Assembly: GCA_028551475.1 (NCBI GenBank)
Contig: CM052355.1
Span: forward strand, 11,706,129 to 11,770,128
DNA from: Casuarina equisetifolia
Lineage: Eukaryota; Streptophyta; Magnoliopsida; Fagales; Casuarinaceae
DNA length: 64,000 nt
Direction of reading: 5' to 3'
Of the stretch, positions 34,348-47,600 are shown piece by piece. Within the stretch, counting starts at the first letter, position 1; each line of letters starts with the position of its first letter. Below the pieces are notes generated by a model. The model saw only the letters and a list, made by a program, of their open reading frames with translations, searched no databases and had not been told where the DNA came from. A program made the position numbers and the translations under genes.

Positions 34348-36679
34348 CTAGGAATAGGATGAGTTTTTTGCATAATCTTCCCAACCCACAAAGCTATTCA
34401 CATACCCATTAATCTTGTCTCACTTGGAGAACTTAATAGCCTCTACCATCACCAGCCCAAAGAGTGTCGTTTCGCAATGGTTTCTTCCAACAGGCGTTCA
34501 CCAACCCACCGAGAATCCTTCTATTTCATGAGGTTATTGAGTGAAAGAGAGAGAGAGCGTTTGATATTAGGGAGATGCATGTGGGATGTGTAATGGTTTC
34601 TTATTTATATAGGAACGATGAAAAATAAGATATGCATGACTAATAGGTTCATAGATAGGTGTGCTATGACTAAGGGGTTCGTAATAAATAATAATAATAA
34701 TAGATTCAATGTGCACTTGCAAATGGAGGGTTAAGATGCTCCACTCCTTTACTTACTTGACTAGTTTAGGCTATGAAGTGAAAAGTCTTTTGGGCAAAGA
34801 TATTTGTTCCAAAACAAAGTCAAGTTCCTCTTCCTCAAAGCATGTTATCAAAATGAAGGTCTGCCAATTTGAAACCCCTAATCAAGCAAGAATCAGCATG
34901 GAGGCAAGTTTGCCAATTTGAAAACCCCATACTTTTGTAAATGATTATCAGTTACTTGTTTATAATATCTGTATTTTCTAATTTGTAAGGGTAACTTGGC
35001 GTTAAGATCCAACTCCTAACCAATCAACAAATCACAAGTATGCGAGTTCTTGAAAGAATTTGGGTAGTCTCCCTTGTATTATTAAACTTAATCCTAATCC
35101 AAACACAACTAATGACAATTAAAGAGACATTGAACAATTACTTACTGCTATGTTATTACTGCCATGCTTACAAGACAATTATTTATAGACTAACAACTAT
35201 CATTAAGACTAGTAAAGCTAATAGACAAGGAATTCTGTTTTTTGGATTTCTGCATGAGTCCATCTAAGTGACTATGTCCTCCTTTTACTGCCTCCCAGCC
35301 CTAGGTCATTTATTTTAGTTTCTTTATCTTTTTCTTTTCTTTTTTTTCCTCCTTTCTTTTTGAAAAGCCATGTGTGTCCCCTTTTCAGAGGTCGTAGAGT
35401 CGAGTAATAACAATTCTCACCCCATCAAATACCCTCTGGCCTGAAGGGTTAAGTGTTTTTTCTTTTTCTTTTTCTTTTTCTTTTTCCTTTTTTCTAGACG
35501 TCATTTGACACTTTAACATGGTGGCTGTAGAGACTTTCGTAGTAGCCCCTCGTGGGCGAAGAACTCTCTGGTGGAAAAAGTACTAGCAAAATCAATGAAC
35601 TTATCATCTTCTGCGGGTGGCTGAACCCTGGAATCCGCGCGATTCCTTTTGGCCACGACCCACCGTGCAACTACGTCATCACGCACCACCCAGCGGCCGT
35701 GGTGTTATGCCAATGACTATCCTGGTGCGGCATTCCTCTTGGGTCTACAAATTCTGCCAATAGCTATCCAATGACTATGCTTAAAATGTGTTCAAATGAG
35801 TGGTTTTTGAAGCTGAAAGACCGTAAGAACAACATAACCATAATTATGTATCTAAAACTAGAAACATTTCTACACATTCTTTGTTCTGTTCAGATCAAAG
35901 AGTGGAACAAAAATAAAGACAGTTAGCAAGTGCTTTTGCACAGATATTGCCTTTCTCTGGTTAATTGAAAACATTATGAAAGTTCAGAAGTCATATATCT
36001 ATTTTTTAGTGTATCACCTATTATTTTATGCGGAACGAATTGTTATTGGTTTGATAAATACATCATCTTAATGGAGTTAGTAGATTGCTATTCTAATTTA
36101 AGTACCAAAATCATAGATTGACAAGAATTAACCTAAAGTTGACTCTTTATGTATAATCAGGACTTCTTTTTAACAGACATACAAGAGCAGTTTGGTCTTT
36201 GAAGGTCTTACACCCATCCCAATCTTTCCTACCAAGAAGGGCAAGAGAGTCGAACATTTAAGATGAAAACAACACCTAGGAAGAAACTGGAAGCAAAAAA
36301 AGAAAGAGAAAAGATCTCCATAAAGAGATTGCAGGAGAGAAAAGGCAAATAAATGCTGACAAAAAGGAGTTTTTCTCAACAAGGAATTCACAAGTTGTAA
36401 CAAAAATGAGGAAATGAGAGGAACACCGACGACCGGAGCGGAACCCCTTATGCTCACTTGTAGATACACAGCACGATACATACATGGCAGCCAACAAACG
36501 ATTAAAAATTAATCACCCAAACCCCACAAAATATAACAAAAGGAGTACTAGCCCACATGATAAATAAAGGATCGCCCCAGGTATGTAAACAACTTTTTCA
36601 TAATACGTAAAAGCAAAAACAAAAAAACTCAGTTTATTTGGCAACAAATTGAAGGGGTTCCTGTGAGAAATTTTCTCCT
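34348..36679. other. Intergenic, no gene recognised
   Basis: Mostly AT-rich. A short AAT repeat lies near 34687-34703. A more GC-rich patch at about 35500-35720 has no readable domain. The part next to 36679 is the 3' flank of the Ole e 1-like gene. Confidence 0.45.
35454..35495. repeat. (TTTTTC)n simple repeat
   Basis: About six hexamer units of TTTTTC, slightly imperfect at the right end. Confidence 0.85.
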
Positions 36680-37385
36680 TTATTGAATGTGATCGTCGGC
36701 GGTCATCCCGAGCCCCTCAAGGACTCCTTTGCACTCCGGGAGAGGTTTCTTCCTCATAAAGCCCAGCGGATTGGCAAGGCGTACTGGGGTCGCAATGCCA
36801 TTATTTTTTGTGAGGCTGATCCTTGTGGTTTTCTTGAGGAAAGGATCCTGGCTTTCCTCGCTACAGTCAGGCTCGCTGCTCTTCAACAGCGCCACTTCGC
36901 AGATCTCCGCCTCGTGGTCTCCGTCCACTGGAATGCGGTAGATTCCTGACGCGTCGGTCTCAGCGTTACTGCTGTATATTACGCTACCGCCTTCGCGTTC
37001 CCTGCATTGCAACGATACCTTTGCGCCTGCAGCAACACGTAGCTTTAGCATTATCAAGACACATTTATTTAACAAGTCTGAGCAAGCTTTGTTATTTCAT
37101 TCGGCTTCCAAGATTGAGAAATTGAGAACAAAACTTAGCCATGCGTTGGGCATTTTACAGACTGCCAAACAAGTGTTTTTATCGAGATACGAAGGCTTTT
37201 AGGGGAGCAAGTTTTAACACGATAGTTTTACCTTTCATGTTGGTGCTGAGCTTTGTTACAAATTGAGTGCGGCAGGTGTCGCAGTAAACCTGGCCTTCTA
37301 CAAAGAAGCGGTTATCGCAGTAAGTGAAACCAAGGAGGGACAAGAAGCAAAGGGCAGAAACCTGGATGACAATATACTTCGCCAT
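36680..37385 (-). CDS. Pollen Ole e 1-like secreted protein
   Basis: Two exons, 37232-37385 and 36680-37026, join in frame to 166 aa. The intron is GT..AG. The N-terminus (about 1-23, MAKYIVIQVSALCFLSLLGF) is a typical signal peptide. The mature part starts near DNRFFVEGQVYCDTCRTQF, the hallmark of the Ole e 1 family (CX2C), with further cysteines in SLQC, AEICEV, PDCSE and PECKG that would form disulphides. The middle has a beta-strand pattern (SGIYRIPVDG) of the family. The C-terminus is PLPECKGVLEGLGM. These are extracellular proteins of unclear biochemical role, first known as pollen allergens but widely expressed. The length fits the family. Confidence 0.9.
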
Positions 37386-37455
37386 TGTTCCTGTTTAACT
37401 TTCTTATTTTGGGGAAGATTTGATTCAGAGGACTAGGTACAAACAAACGGGCTCG

Positions 37456-37463
37456 CTTTTATA
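37456..37463 (-). promoter_or_regulatory. TATA box of the Ole e 1-like gene
   Basis: TATAAAAG on the minus strand, about 70 bp before the start codon, a normal distance for a plant core promoter with a leader of about 40 bases. Confidence 0.65.
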
Positions 37464-38688
37464 GAGGAAAAGCATGCAATCGGAGGAGCAGAATTCGTTA
37501 AGGCGTCTTTCGTGGCTTGTTATTTGTTTGAGGTTGTCATTGTTCCCCTGTTTTTTGTGGTTAGAAAAAATTACTTGACCCGTTCTTCTGTTCCTTGAAT
37601 CTCTCTTTGCCTTGAATATTACATTTCTGCATTTTCTTAAATAAAATAACAAAGTAAAAAAGAGACTAGAACAATTCGACTAGAAGTATGCAGTCCTGTA
37701 ATCTAGTGTTTCTACTTGCGTAGGGAATGAATCTTAAATAAAATAGCCAAAACCCTACTACGAAGCTTTTCATAACAATCAGTCATGAGCAAGGTAGAAG
37801 ATGGATCTGGAATAAGCACAAAATGTTTACACCGACACTGTACCACCGCTTGCTTGACACATTATATCAATGCCCAGCAACATGCACATAGCGATTTCGA
37901 GTGTCGTTGAATGCGGGAGCTAAACAGTATCCCCAACAAGACCCAACGACCTCAATTGTAGGCTCTTAATCTCATCCAAAAGCCTCGTATTAGCAAATGC
38001 CATCCCAGTTCTAGAGACCCAAGACGGTTTGTATTGTTTCAACTACTCTTCCAATATGTCTCTTGTTCTCGTACTTAACACCTAAGGCATTCATAACTCT
38101 CAATCGCACAATTCCTTACTAGAGGATCATTAAAGGTAAGCCACCCATAATTTGATTTCTAAGCTTTCTGTTTTTCATTAATCTTGGTAATAAGCTTGAC
38201 ATCATCCCTCAAATCTAGTTGTCATGGTCCTTTCCTTTTACTTCTTGCCCTTGTCTACAGGTTTTTGTGAGGGCTAGGTTTTCCGATTGCCCCAACTTTA
38301 TGTCCACCCTGATAACATCCATAGTGTGTTGAAGCAAAAAAAAAAAAAAACAAAAAAGGTACGACGCGAGCCACTGACAGAAAAGCAGGGTATTAAGCAG
38401 TGTCATAATTTCAGTAGAAGAATACGAAGAGAAGGTGACCCAAAAGATACATGAAAAAAAAACTTCAGATTAAGTCTACACCACGTAGAGAGTAACTAGT
38501 TAGTGGTTGCATATGGGCTGACAATCCAAAGACAAATCAGTCATAAAGATACAAACCACAGAACAACAAATGACGGAAACAGAATTCCCTGTTCTTCAGG
38601 ACAGCAAAAAGGCACTCCAGATTTTAGTAGGCATCTAATTTTCTCCCATGGTACATATTTTGAAGCCCAAACCACCGACTGCTTCACT
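37464..38688. other. Intergenic and 3' flank of the 14-3-3 gene
   Basis: No open frame with a recognisable domain. The right part, up to the stop codon at 38689, should hold the 14-3-3 3' UTR. A poly-A run lies at about 38337-38355. Confidence 0.5.
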
Positions 38689-41600
38689 TCACTGCCAAAA
38701 ATAAATCAATAAGAATTAAGGCGAGAAAGAGAAACATTCGAAAACGGTTGCTAAAAAGGCAAAAACGCTACCTCCGCATCTTCACCTCCACCCGCTTTAG
38801 CAGAACTGTCCAGCTTCTGCGGTTCCTCAGCTGCAACACATAAAAGACAACCGAAATGCCAACTTACCCATAAACAATAACCAATATTTGATATATATTT
38901 TTTTAAAAAAAAGGAAAGAAAAATCATGGATTTTCGGATAGGTCTGGATAAATGGTAAAAAGGGAAAAAGCAAGTTTAAATCGCAGTTCCGGAAAATCTT
39001 GTCAAAATTACAAGAAAATGTCAGAACATCAGCAAAGTAGCCAAAATCCTCTATTTTATGGAACGTGACCACTAACTCATCCATTATGGGTGAACGGTTC
39101 TGAAATGGTCCTGGAATCCAGGAGTATCAGAGAAAACTAAACTAATTTGATACTTATAAAATAAAAAGAAACAACCTGACATCTAGTCAATATAACTTAC
39201 TAGCTATCCCAACTGAAATAAACCCATTAAGCATGATCCAGACCTCCAAAGTACTTGTTAGAAAAATAGTATGAAACACCAGCAGATACAAAAACAAGAA
39301 CACCACGGACAAATATTTGACAAAATAAGTTCAGAAAGTGAAGGAGAAAAGCAGAAAGAAAACCAGAAAAATAATTGCTAGGTTTACATTTTTATGATTC
39401 ACATTCATATTTCCAAGTTAAATAAAGTGACCATTGTACCTTGTCAAGATGCAAAAAATATGTAAACTAGAGGGACCAATAATGAAGTGAGACGTAAAAT
39501 CCACACAGATGAACAGGATTTCATGTGCCTCATAAAAGCAATTAATATCTTATTACAATCTACACAACTAGAAATTCAAACTACCATGATTGCAATTAAG
39601 CATGAACAGTATGATAGAGACGATAACTAGAACTGAAAAGAGGGTAGAACCCCGACACTCATTACCGAGGAGAATGAATCACTTATTTTGGTATATAACA
39701 TGAAGAGCTAAAGAAGAAAACCTATGATAAGAAAAGTTCCTCTCCTTAGTTACCAAGTGCGCAATTGCCACTACGAAATGAGTGTTTCTAACTTCAGAGG
39801 AGCAAAAGTATCCTCAATTTTCTTTCTCTGGAACACACTCAAATTATTACTTTCTTTCAAATCCGTTCTTTGTAATTACCTTAAAGACAAGCCCTGAATA
39901 TAATGTCCCATCTAACTTAAAGTTGCCTCGAGCAATGCCCTCTCCTTCCACTGTGATGGAACACCCTCAACCATCCCACATCACTCCCCCAACCCCAGAA
40001 AAATAAAAATAAAATAAAATAAAATAAAATAAAAAATAAAACAGAGGAAAAGAAAATCATAGATAACGGACGGTGAATACCTTCCTACCATAATCAGACA
40101 AGTGCTGAATTAGCAACAGATAGACAACTGTCCAACCACCTTCTCAATACAACTGATATAGGACGAGCTTTTAACCCAAATAAAATGTTAAATGATCGAG
40201 TTTGATAGTAGTGACTCAAGCATCATACAAGTAAAATTCTAGGTAACATGAACTTGTCTACAAGACATATAGGAAGTACCTTCATTCTCTGGGATGTCAG
40301 AAGTCCACAATGTGAGGTTGTCCCTCAAGAGCTGCATAATTAGTGTGCTGTCTTTGTAAGACTCCTCATTTAAGGTATCCAACTCCGATATAGCCTCATC
40401 AAAAGCTTGCTTCGCCAGGTAACAGGCTCTGAAGTATGAATTGGTAATTATGAGGTTCAAACAAGTAAACTTCCTAATTTTTTTATTTATTTAAAAAACA
40501 ACAACAACAACAACTACAACAATAACAACAATAACAACAGCAGCAAAAGAATTGCAAAGAACTAAAGAATAACATATTACCTTTCAGGAGAGTTCATAAT
40601 CTCATAATGAAACACAGAGAAGTTCAAGGCCAATCCCAGTCTGATGGGATGAGTTGGAGGTAAATCAGACTCTGCTGTAGAAGAAGCTGTCTGTAAAAGA
40701 ATTAGGCAGGAGGTGAATACCTTGGACAAAATCAGATGGTCAAATGCATTGTAAACCATTTTAGCATTCGACAGTAAGTTTGTGCCTGAAACCAGTATAT
40801 CCGTTTGAATATCTCTCTACTCTTTTCACCAGCCAGAATAGATATATAAATAACGAGGATCAAAAGCAATTCATATTTCGAAAAATATAGAGGTCATTAG
40901 GGGAAAAGAAATTCAAGAAAATACATCAACTCTCCAGTCAAAAGAAATTCCTTCAAATACGCACAATCCACAAGTAACTACATAGTGTGCCACAAATGCA
41001 AACGCATATATGCATCCTTGGAATCAGTCATCAGCTAAAACCCTTCATAGCTAAATTAAAATAACAACCATAATACTGTTATTAGCCATCGCTATCCAAC
41101 AAGATCTAGAATCAAACAACACCATAAATTTGATGATAGGCAAGACAATCATACACTTGTATTCTGCATCTCGAGTATCAACATCAAAACCTCAAGGTAT
41201 TTGGTTGCTCATATATGACAAAAACAAAAATTCGAGTCTAGGATCTATATTGGTATATCCTTCCTTTCATGATCCTTTACTTTCTTGGCAAACAAATAGA
41301 ATTCAAACCTAAACCCAGAGCATCCAAAGCCCACTCTACCTGATACGCTTTCATTGACTGATCAGCAGCCTCTTTCCTGTCATCACCAGCTTTGAACTCT
41401 GCCAAATACCGATAATAATCCCCTTTCCTGCAACCCACAAAGAAAAACCTAACTCGCACCAAATCAAATATCCAAGCTACCCCAAACGACAACCATCATC
41501 AAAGAGAAATCACGCACATTTTGTAGAAGAACACGGTGGACTCTCCCGTCGTGCACGCGGGGATGAGATACTCATCGATGACGGTCATGATATCGGCGCA

Positions 41601-42066
41601 AATGGTAGAGAGCTCGGACTCGACCTTGTGCCTGTAGTCCTTGATCCGCTTCACGTTTAGATCGTTCCCTTTGGCTTCCTCTTTCTGCTCGATCGAAGAT
41701 AGGATCCTCCAGGACGCTCTGCGAGCTCCAACCACGTTCTTGTACCCAACAGACAGCAGGTTCCGCTCCTCCACTGTCAGCTCCACGCTCAGCTTCGCCA
41801 CTTTCTTCATCGCATCCACCATTTCTGCCAAAATCCAAAGTCTTAAACCTAAATCACCAGCCACAACACCAATTCCGATGCCGAGAAATACAATAAAAAA
41901 TAAAAGAATCTAAGAGTGGTTTCCTCAGCAACCAAACAGTCGATTTGGTCTAAGGAAAAAGAAAAAAGAAAAGGAAAAAAGAGAGAAAGAAACCTTCATA
42001 GCGCTCCGCTTGCTCGGCAAGCTTGGCGATGTAGACATGGTTCTCCCTTTCTTCGCCGACAGCCAT
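38689..42066 (-). CDS. 14-3-3 protein, epsilon type
   Basis: Exons in reading order: 41994-42066, 41518-41824, 41340-41427, 40581-40690, 40280-40428, 38772-38830, and a last exon contributing only TGA (38689-38691). All introns are GT..AG; product 262 aa. It begins [19 protein letters not shown]. Family signatures are present: [20 protein letters not shown] (the amphipathic-groove helix with phosphate-binding Lys and Arg) and [18 protein letters not shown] near the end. The tail is variable, GGGEDAE. 14-3-3 dimers bind phosphoserine/threonine motifs in client enzymes, H+-ATPase and transcription factors, in cytosol and nucleus. The many-exon structure and N-terminus fit the plant epsilon group rather than the four-exon non-epsilon group. 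The stop-only last exon is discussed under findings. Confidence 0.93.
40000..40041. repeat. (AAAAT)n simple repeat in 14-3-3 intron 5
   Basis: About eight AAAAT/AATAA units inside the large intron (38831-40279). Confidence 0.85.
40497..40549. repeat. (CAA)n simple repeat in 14-3-3 intron 4
   Basis: Imperfect ACA/CAA trinucleotide run within the intron 40429-40580. Confidence 0.85.
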
Positions 42067-42202
42067 GGCCGATCACTGTTGCGTTAGTGTGAGTGTGAGC
42101 AGAGAAGGGTGGACGGTTTGGTTAGGTGCACGGGCTCGAAGGACCGAGGGTTAAGATTTTGGGAAAGCACGGGGGCAGGGAAAAGTCGATGTTGCGTAAT
42201 GC

Positions 42203-42208
42203 CACGTG
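42203..42208. promoter_or_regulatory. G-box in the 14-3-3 promoter
   Basis: A perfect palindromic CACGTG in the context GCCACGTGCG, 137 bp upstream of the start codon. Such a site can bind bZIP or bHLH factors and act as an ABA- or light-response element. Function is inferred. Confidence 0.5.
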
Positions 42209-42599
42209 CGGCGACTAAAATGAGCTGCTGCAACGTTTCTAATTGGGCAGTGCAGTTACGAGTCCCGTCGCGCGAGTGACTTTGATGTTAACCGAAATGA
42301 TGGGTGTGGGTCTGGAGTGATGGTGGAATCGGAGCTGAAAGTATAACAGAAGGCTGTCAATTTTACGGGCCTTTTTCTCTTTAGGGGCTCTAAAATTATG
42401 GCTTTTGTTTTCTTTGGTCGGAAAGGTCGTGGCTTTTCAAACGAAGACCAACGAGGCTCAACTGCTCGGCGGTCGGTGTAGTCTTTCTATTTGTTTTCTA
42501 TGAATGATGAGATAACATTATTATACTAAAAATAAGCATTTCAAGCGATGGGTCCAGTCAATGTTTCACAAAATCATTTGAATCCCGTTAGGTATTTTT

Positions 42600-42800
42600 C
42601 CGAAGATAATTTACAACTCCATTCAAACATCTTGAGGTGATTATTCCTTCCAAAATGATAAGAACCGAAGATAATTTATAACTCCATTCAAACATCTTGA
42701 GGTGATTATTCCTTCCAAAATGATAAGAATGATTACTTTTGTATCAATTCCTTCCAAAATGATAAGAATGATTACTTTTGTATCAATTCCTTCCAAAATG
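42600..42800. repeat. Compound minisatellite upstream of the 14-3-3 gene
   Basis: Two copies of a 65-bp unit (42600-42664, 42665-42729) overlap into a run of 39-bp units starting TTCCTTCCAAAATGATAA at about 42709, 42748 and 42787. The shared TTCCTTCCAAAATGATAA core links both periods. About 530-730 bp upstream of the start codon. Confidence 0.85.
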
Positions 42801-44647
42801 ATAATATCTTGATTATTTATCAAAGATGTATTATTATACTCTTATAGAATTTCCATGACCTTACATATGAGGACGACTTTGGATCTATACGTTGGGTTAT
42901 AGAGTAAAACTTAGTTGTAAAAGTAGTATAATGCGAATTAGAGAATGGTAGCAATTTTCTTTTCTTTTTTCGTACTAGTGCGATGGTTAATAGGATTCAG
43001 AGTTGTTTGTTGAAAAAATTGTATAACGTGAATTGAAATCCAATCCTTTTCAGTATACTGTTGTGTTGGAAAATTAAAATCTTTTTTTATTTGTATGATA
43101 TATATGGCACTAAAAACCCCAAACTCAAACGAACTTATTGCCCCCATTACCTTGTTCACCTTGAATTTATACACAAATGGTACTTTAAGAGATTCTTATG
43201 CAGCTAATTTATTGCTTCTTATTATTGAAAATAAGGGGATGCAAAAATAGATTTTGGCATGTTATGTAAGTCTAACATAATTGAAACTTTTATATTCATA
43301 GTGTCATTAGATTTACCAGTACATATATCACCCCCTTCAAAGATGGGTTGACAGCTAACCACATTAAATGGGGATTATTATTGATATAGATGAAACATCC
43401 TTTTTTTTTTTTTTTTGAAATGCTTGATATTTCATAACCAATAAGAAGATTTTTTTTTTTTAAAAAAAAAATGTAATGTTAGACTATCTTTTATCACTTC
43501 GTTGGAGTGAACTCCTAAAATTATAAAATATTACAGGGAATCCAAATTCTCTTGATTACAAATCAATTTAGGTATTCTGTGTTTGAATGGAAGGTATAGA
43601 GTAGTATCATAGGCAAGGAAATAAAAGGCAAGAAGTTTTTGTGAAAATTTGCTATTAGGACCCAAAATGCTTGTTAAACAAAAATTATAGAATCCAACCC
43701 ATTCCTATATTACAAGATCCAAAATCGAGGCAAGCTTTCGATATTATTATAGTTAACTTCAAATTCATACACAAGCAATACTAGCACAGATCATCACAAC
43801 AGTTGATTTTCCAGTCCTTTTGGAGAGAAAAGAAGAGAAAAGGGTAGGGAGGAGCAATAAAGTGGGGTGCTCTGGGAATAGGGTGCTGTCCATCAGTGCA
43901 CAAGACAAGAAAATGCCTAGAACAACCAATAACACGTGGAATCTGCAGCCACTGCTTTGAATCGAGTAATAAATTGAATTGAGCTACACCAAGAACTTGG
44001 TGGTAGAAATCTGGTGGACTGAGAGTAAATGTGGGTTTAATTCCCTTAATGTCACTCATGGAAACTCAGACCCATGACCCTCCCGTCTGCCAAACCTCAT
44101 TCGTTAATACAGTCACGAGAGTATTATACAGATCAAACTAACTAAACAAATAAGATCATCGATATCGACCAATATTTATCCTACAACATGATCTGGGGAA
44201 GAAAAAAGAAAATGTAAAGCTTGAAAAGCTAATTAACTTGCACCATGATAATTTGGGTAAAGGGACTCAAGCCTCAATTCTCGATTGTCGGTTTCGAAGT
44301 CCATGCGGTATTAAGCGAATTCCGAACATCAGCTGTTATGTAGCTTCACTTTATAGATTCAAAGGTTAGACAAGAAAGGAGGGAGTAACCAAGGGATAGT
44401 TTGTGTTCACCATGTAACTCTGTACTATTGGCACGCCATTTGGAAGCCTATATTGAATAACATGACTCCATCAGATCTTGTTCAGTGACCAGGGAAAGTA
44501 CTTTCATTTTTCATAAGAATCGTGTGATTGTTTCGGAAGTTTAAGGTGTGGTGTAAAAGGCTGAGCAGAAAATAAGTAATAGTTAACAAACAAAAGAGAA
44601 CAAGATAGAGAGGCGAGAGAAGGGGAAAGGGGGTGGTGTTGTGGTTA
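42801..44647. other. Intergenic and 3' flank of the hydrolase gene
   Basis: AT-rich with homopolymer runs (about 43400-43480). A 92-codon minus-strand frame at 43781-44059 has no recognisable domain and is not called. The part up to 44647 contains the 3' UTR of the DUF676 hydrolase. Confidence 0.45.
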
Positions 44648-47600
44648 CTATAGGCTCGCAGCAATAAGTGAGGACGATTCTTGTTGTCTTAAGCTGTCTG
44701 CAACATGAGCAACAACTCCAGCACCAGCATTGTGTAGCCACTCATTTTTCACCTAGATTCAGACACGAATTATATTAAAGTTTGAAACCAAGAATCAAAC
44801 CTCGCCAAATGAAAATTTACTAGAGTCTGTACATGAATGTTGTTGTGGGCAAAGAAGGGCCAGAAAGCAGAATGAAAGCTGACATCAACTTTTCTCCATC
44901 CTAATTGCTGCAATCCACGTACTATTTCCTCTGTTGACAAACCAAGAACATATTATCTGGTGCCATTTCACTCATCGCATCATCAGTTTCTATGGCAAAA
45001 ATTTATATTACCTTCCATAATTTCATGATATTCCACCGTGTTCTCTGTACTGGGTGTTTTTTGTGCAGCTTCCTTTGCTTTGGCAGCTTCTGGAGGAAAA
45101 TGAGGGCCATCAGAGGGAACCGGAGGACAGTACTCGACATCAACAACGTGCTTGTAACCATCCAAAGATCGGCGGGGGGGCTTCCAACCAATAGGACACG
45201 TCAGCATAAACATAAGGGCGGACTCTTAATTTGACAAGTTTTTATCAACAATTTCCATAACAAAAATATTAGGCTTTTTTTTTTCTTGCCACTTCGTTAA
45301 GAACGCATCTTAGTTGCTGGTTTCCCACAGTTAATAGACGATCGCAGATTTTAAGACACTGTAAAAGACAGATTCATAACATCGCCAACATAGCACAACA
45401 TTTAGAAACCAAAAATCTTTGTAGACAACTCAAAACATTCAAAAATGCTCAGGACTCAAAAGACACAAGAACCATGAGTCAGAAAGAATGTAGCAACCCC
45501 ACCACTTGCCCCCAATCAAAACATCAAATATCTGTGAAAACAGTCCACACGCATTGCATTCTACTGTTCATAAAATCTGAACAAAGTATCTGAGACAAAT
45601 TTTACAAGTCCTAACAAGAGCAGAAGAAAATGCGACTGCTTCGTTTATGCTAAGAAATTTCTATCCCATTGTATGCATAGTTCTTGTATGCATGTATGAG
45701 AGATTGAATGTTCTTTAGTTCAAAAGCATGGTCTGCTCTCATTTAAGTTAATCCATTTTCTCGGTCCCCAGAGTAGGCAACCACTGACCGCTATTACCCA
45801 AATATGGTGTAATTTTTGCAGTGAGATTTGTTTCAAGTTCTTAAGCTAAACCAAGGTGCAACAAGCTAGCTTATTTATCTCCAAATCATGAAATTCCTAC
45901 CATATGCGGCTACAACAAATATTGCCAGACTGGGTTGCTGAAATTGAAACTTTCCAATGTAATAGTGTTTCTCTGACTTGTATTATACTCCTACCATCAA
46001 CTTTCACAATAAAACAGTTGTGCTCACTCATATTCATGGCCATTGTTCAGCTAGTTCTTAATTTTTTGGGTTTTGGCCTCTAAAACTCCTATTAGATACA
46101 GCCAAAGTGAGATAGAATTCAAGGTGTCCTTATAGCAAACTGGCGGAAAATTCCCTAATGAACAAAATAGTGAGGTAAGAACAAGAAAAGAGAAGATGAA
46201 GTTACAAGTAATCTTCATGCAAGCTTTACATAAAACACAAGAAGAAAAAAGGCAAAAACATAAGCTCAATTGAGAGCAAAAGGGCAAAAACTCACGTTAT
46301 ATGCCTAACATTGCACCAACCAACTTTTCTCCTAACACTATCTTTTAATCATTCTTCTATCCCAGTCCTTAATATAATGCGGACATTCTCAATAATAGAA
46401 AACTCAACAATTAAAAGCCTCGACACAAGACCTAGTCCAAGAGAAATTAGAATCTGACCTTGGAGAGTTCTGACTCCCTCCTTATAGAGGATGTGCGCCA
46501 GCCAACCATATCTTTATAATGTTAAAAGATACTGATGTAGTGAAAAGAGAACAAATAACAAGAAAGTTAACACAGACAACTCATTAAGATAAGAAATGGA
46601 GTGCTATGAGTTGGATACGATCATAAGATACATTTGCATAAATAATGCGGCATTGAAAAGCACCTAAAGCCGATCTGCAAAGCAAGACAGATTAGAGCCA
46701 TTAGACTACAGTGGCTGCGAAGAAAATGTCGAAAGTAACTATAACATCCTTTCTTAACTTACATAAATTTTCCATCTTCACAATCAGATGCCATTCTCAA
46801 AAGGAGAGGTGCTTTGTCAGGTTTACCATCAGTAAGGAATAGTTGACTACCAGTTCGACCAACAATTATAGGGGCTAATGGTAGAGCTAACTTCTCTAAC
46901 AAGGGAACCCCAAAGAGAAATGGTAGCTGAAGAACAACCATATATAATTAGAATTGGAAGAAAAAAGGGAAACCGAACCATGTGGCACTGGGCAGCTACT
47001 GTTCATTTGCACTTGCAAACTAATAACATACCTATAATTTAAAGCAAATCAGGAGCATCATCATTAAACAAGGAATAACTGATTACACAAAATACTTAAG
47101 AACATGTTATTTCGAAATAAAGAACTTCTGATTCTCAGCCATTAGTCCAGCAGAATATATCCGTCAGACAAATCACATATTTATGTTATTGTTATCACTA
47201 TTTTCGACTTTGTGAGGAAACTTACAACAAAATGTACCCTTGTCCTTGATAAAGTATTTCCGGATCATTCTTAATCAGTACATTACCGTATTTCAAATCT
47301 CTAATAATATGTAATAACTAGATTTTTTTATTAAGTTCGTTTTTTCACATCTTCAGTGTCATAAGTGCTCTTTGATATGCAAGTTGCCAAAGTCTTGTGG
47401 GTGAAATGAAATTTCCTTCCCTTGTAAAGGTGGACAAGAGAATGACTTGGTGTGTTCAAGACCTAGATGCATGCATGAATTACATAAGGAAAAACATACT
47501 GACTAGAAATCAAAAATTAAAAAGAAAAAGGGTGAAGTAAACAACTACAACATCTGGCCTTTTTCTATTTTTCATAGGTAAACTTTCAACTTCCATAAAT

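Noticed and set aside
43781..44059. 92-codon minus-strand frame between the 14-3-3 and hydrolase genes
   Set aside because: No family recognised and no splice-linked exons found.
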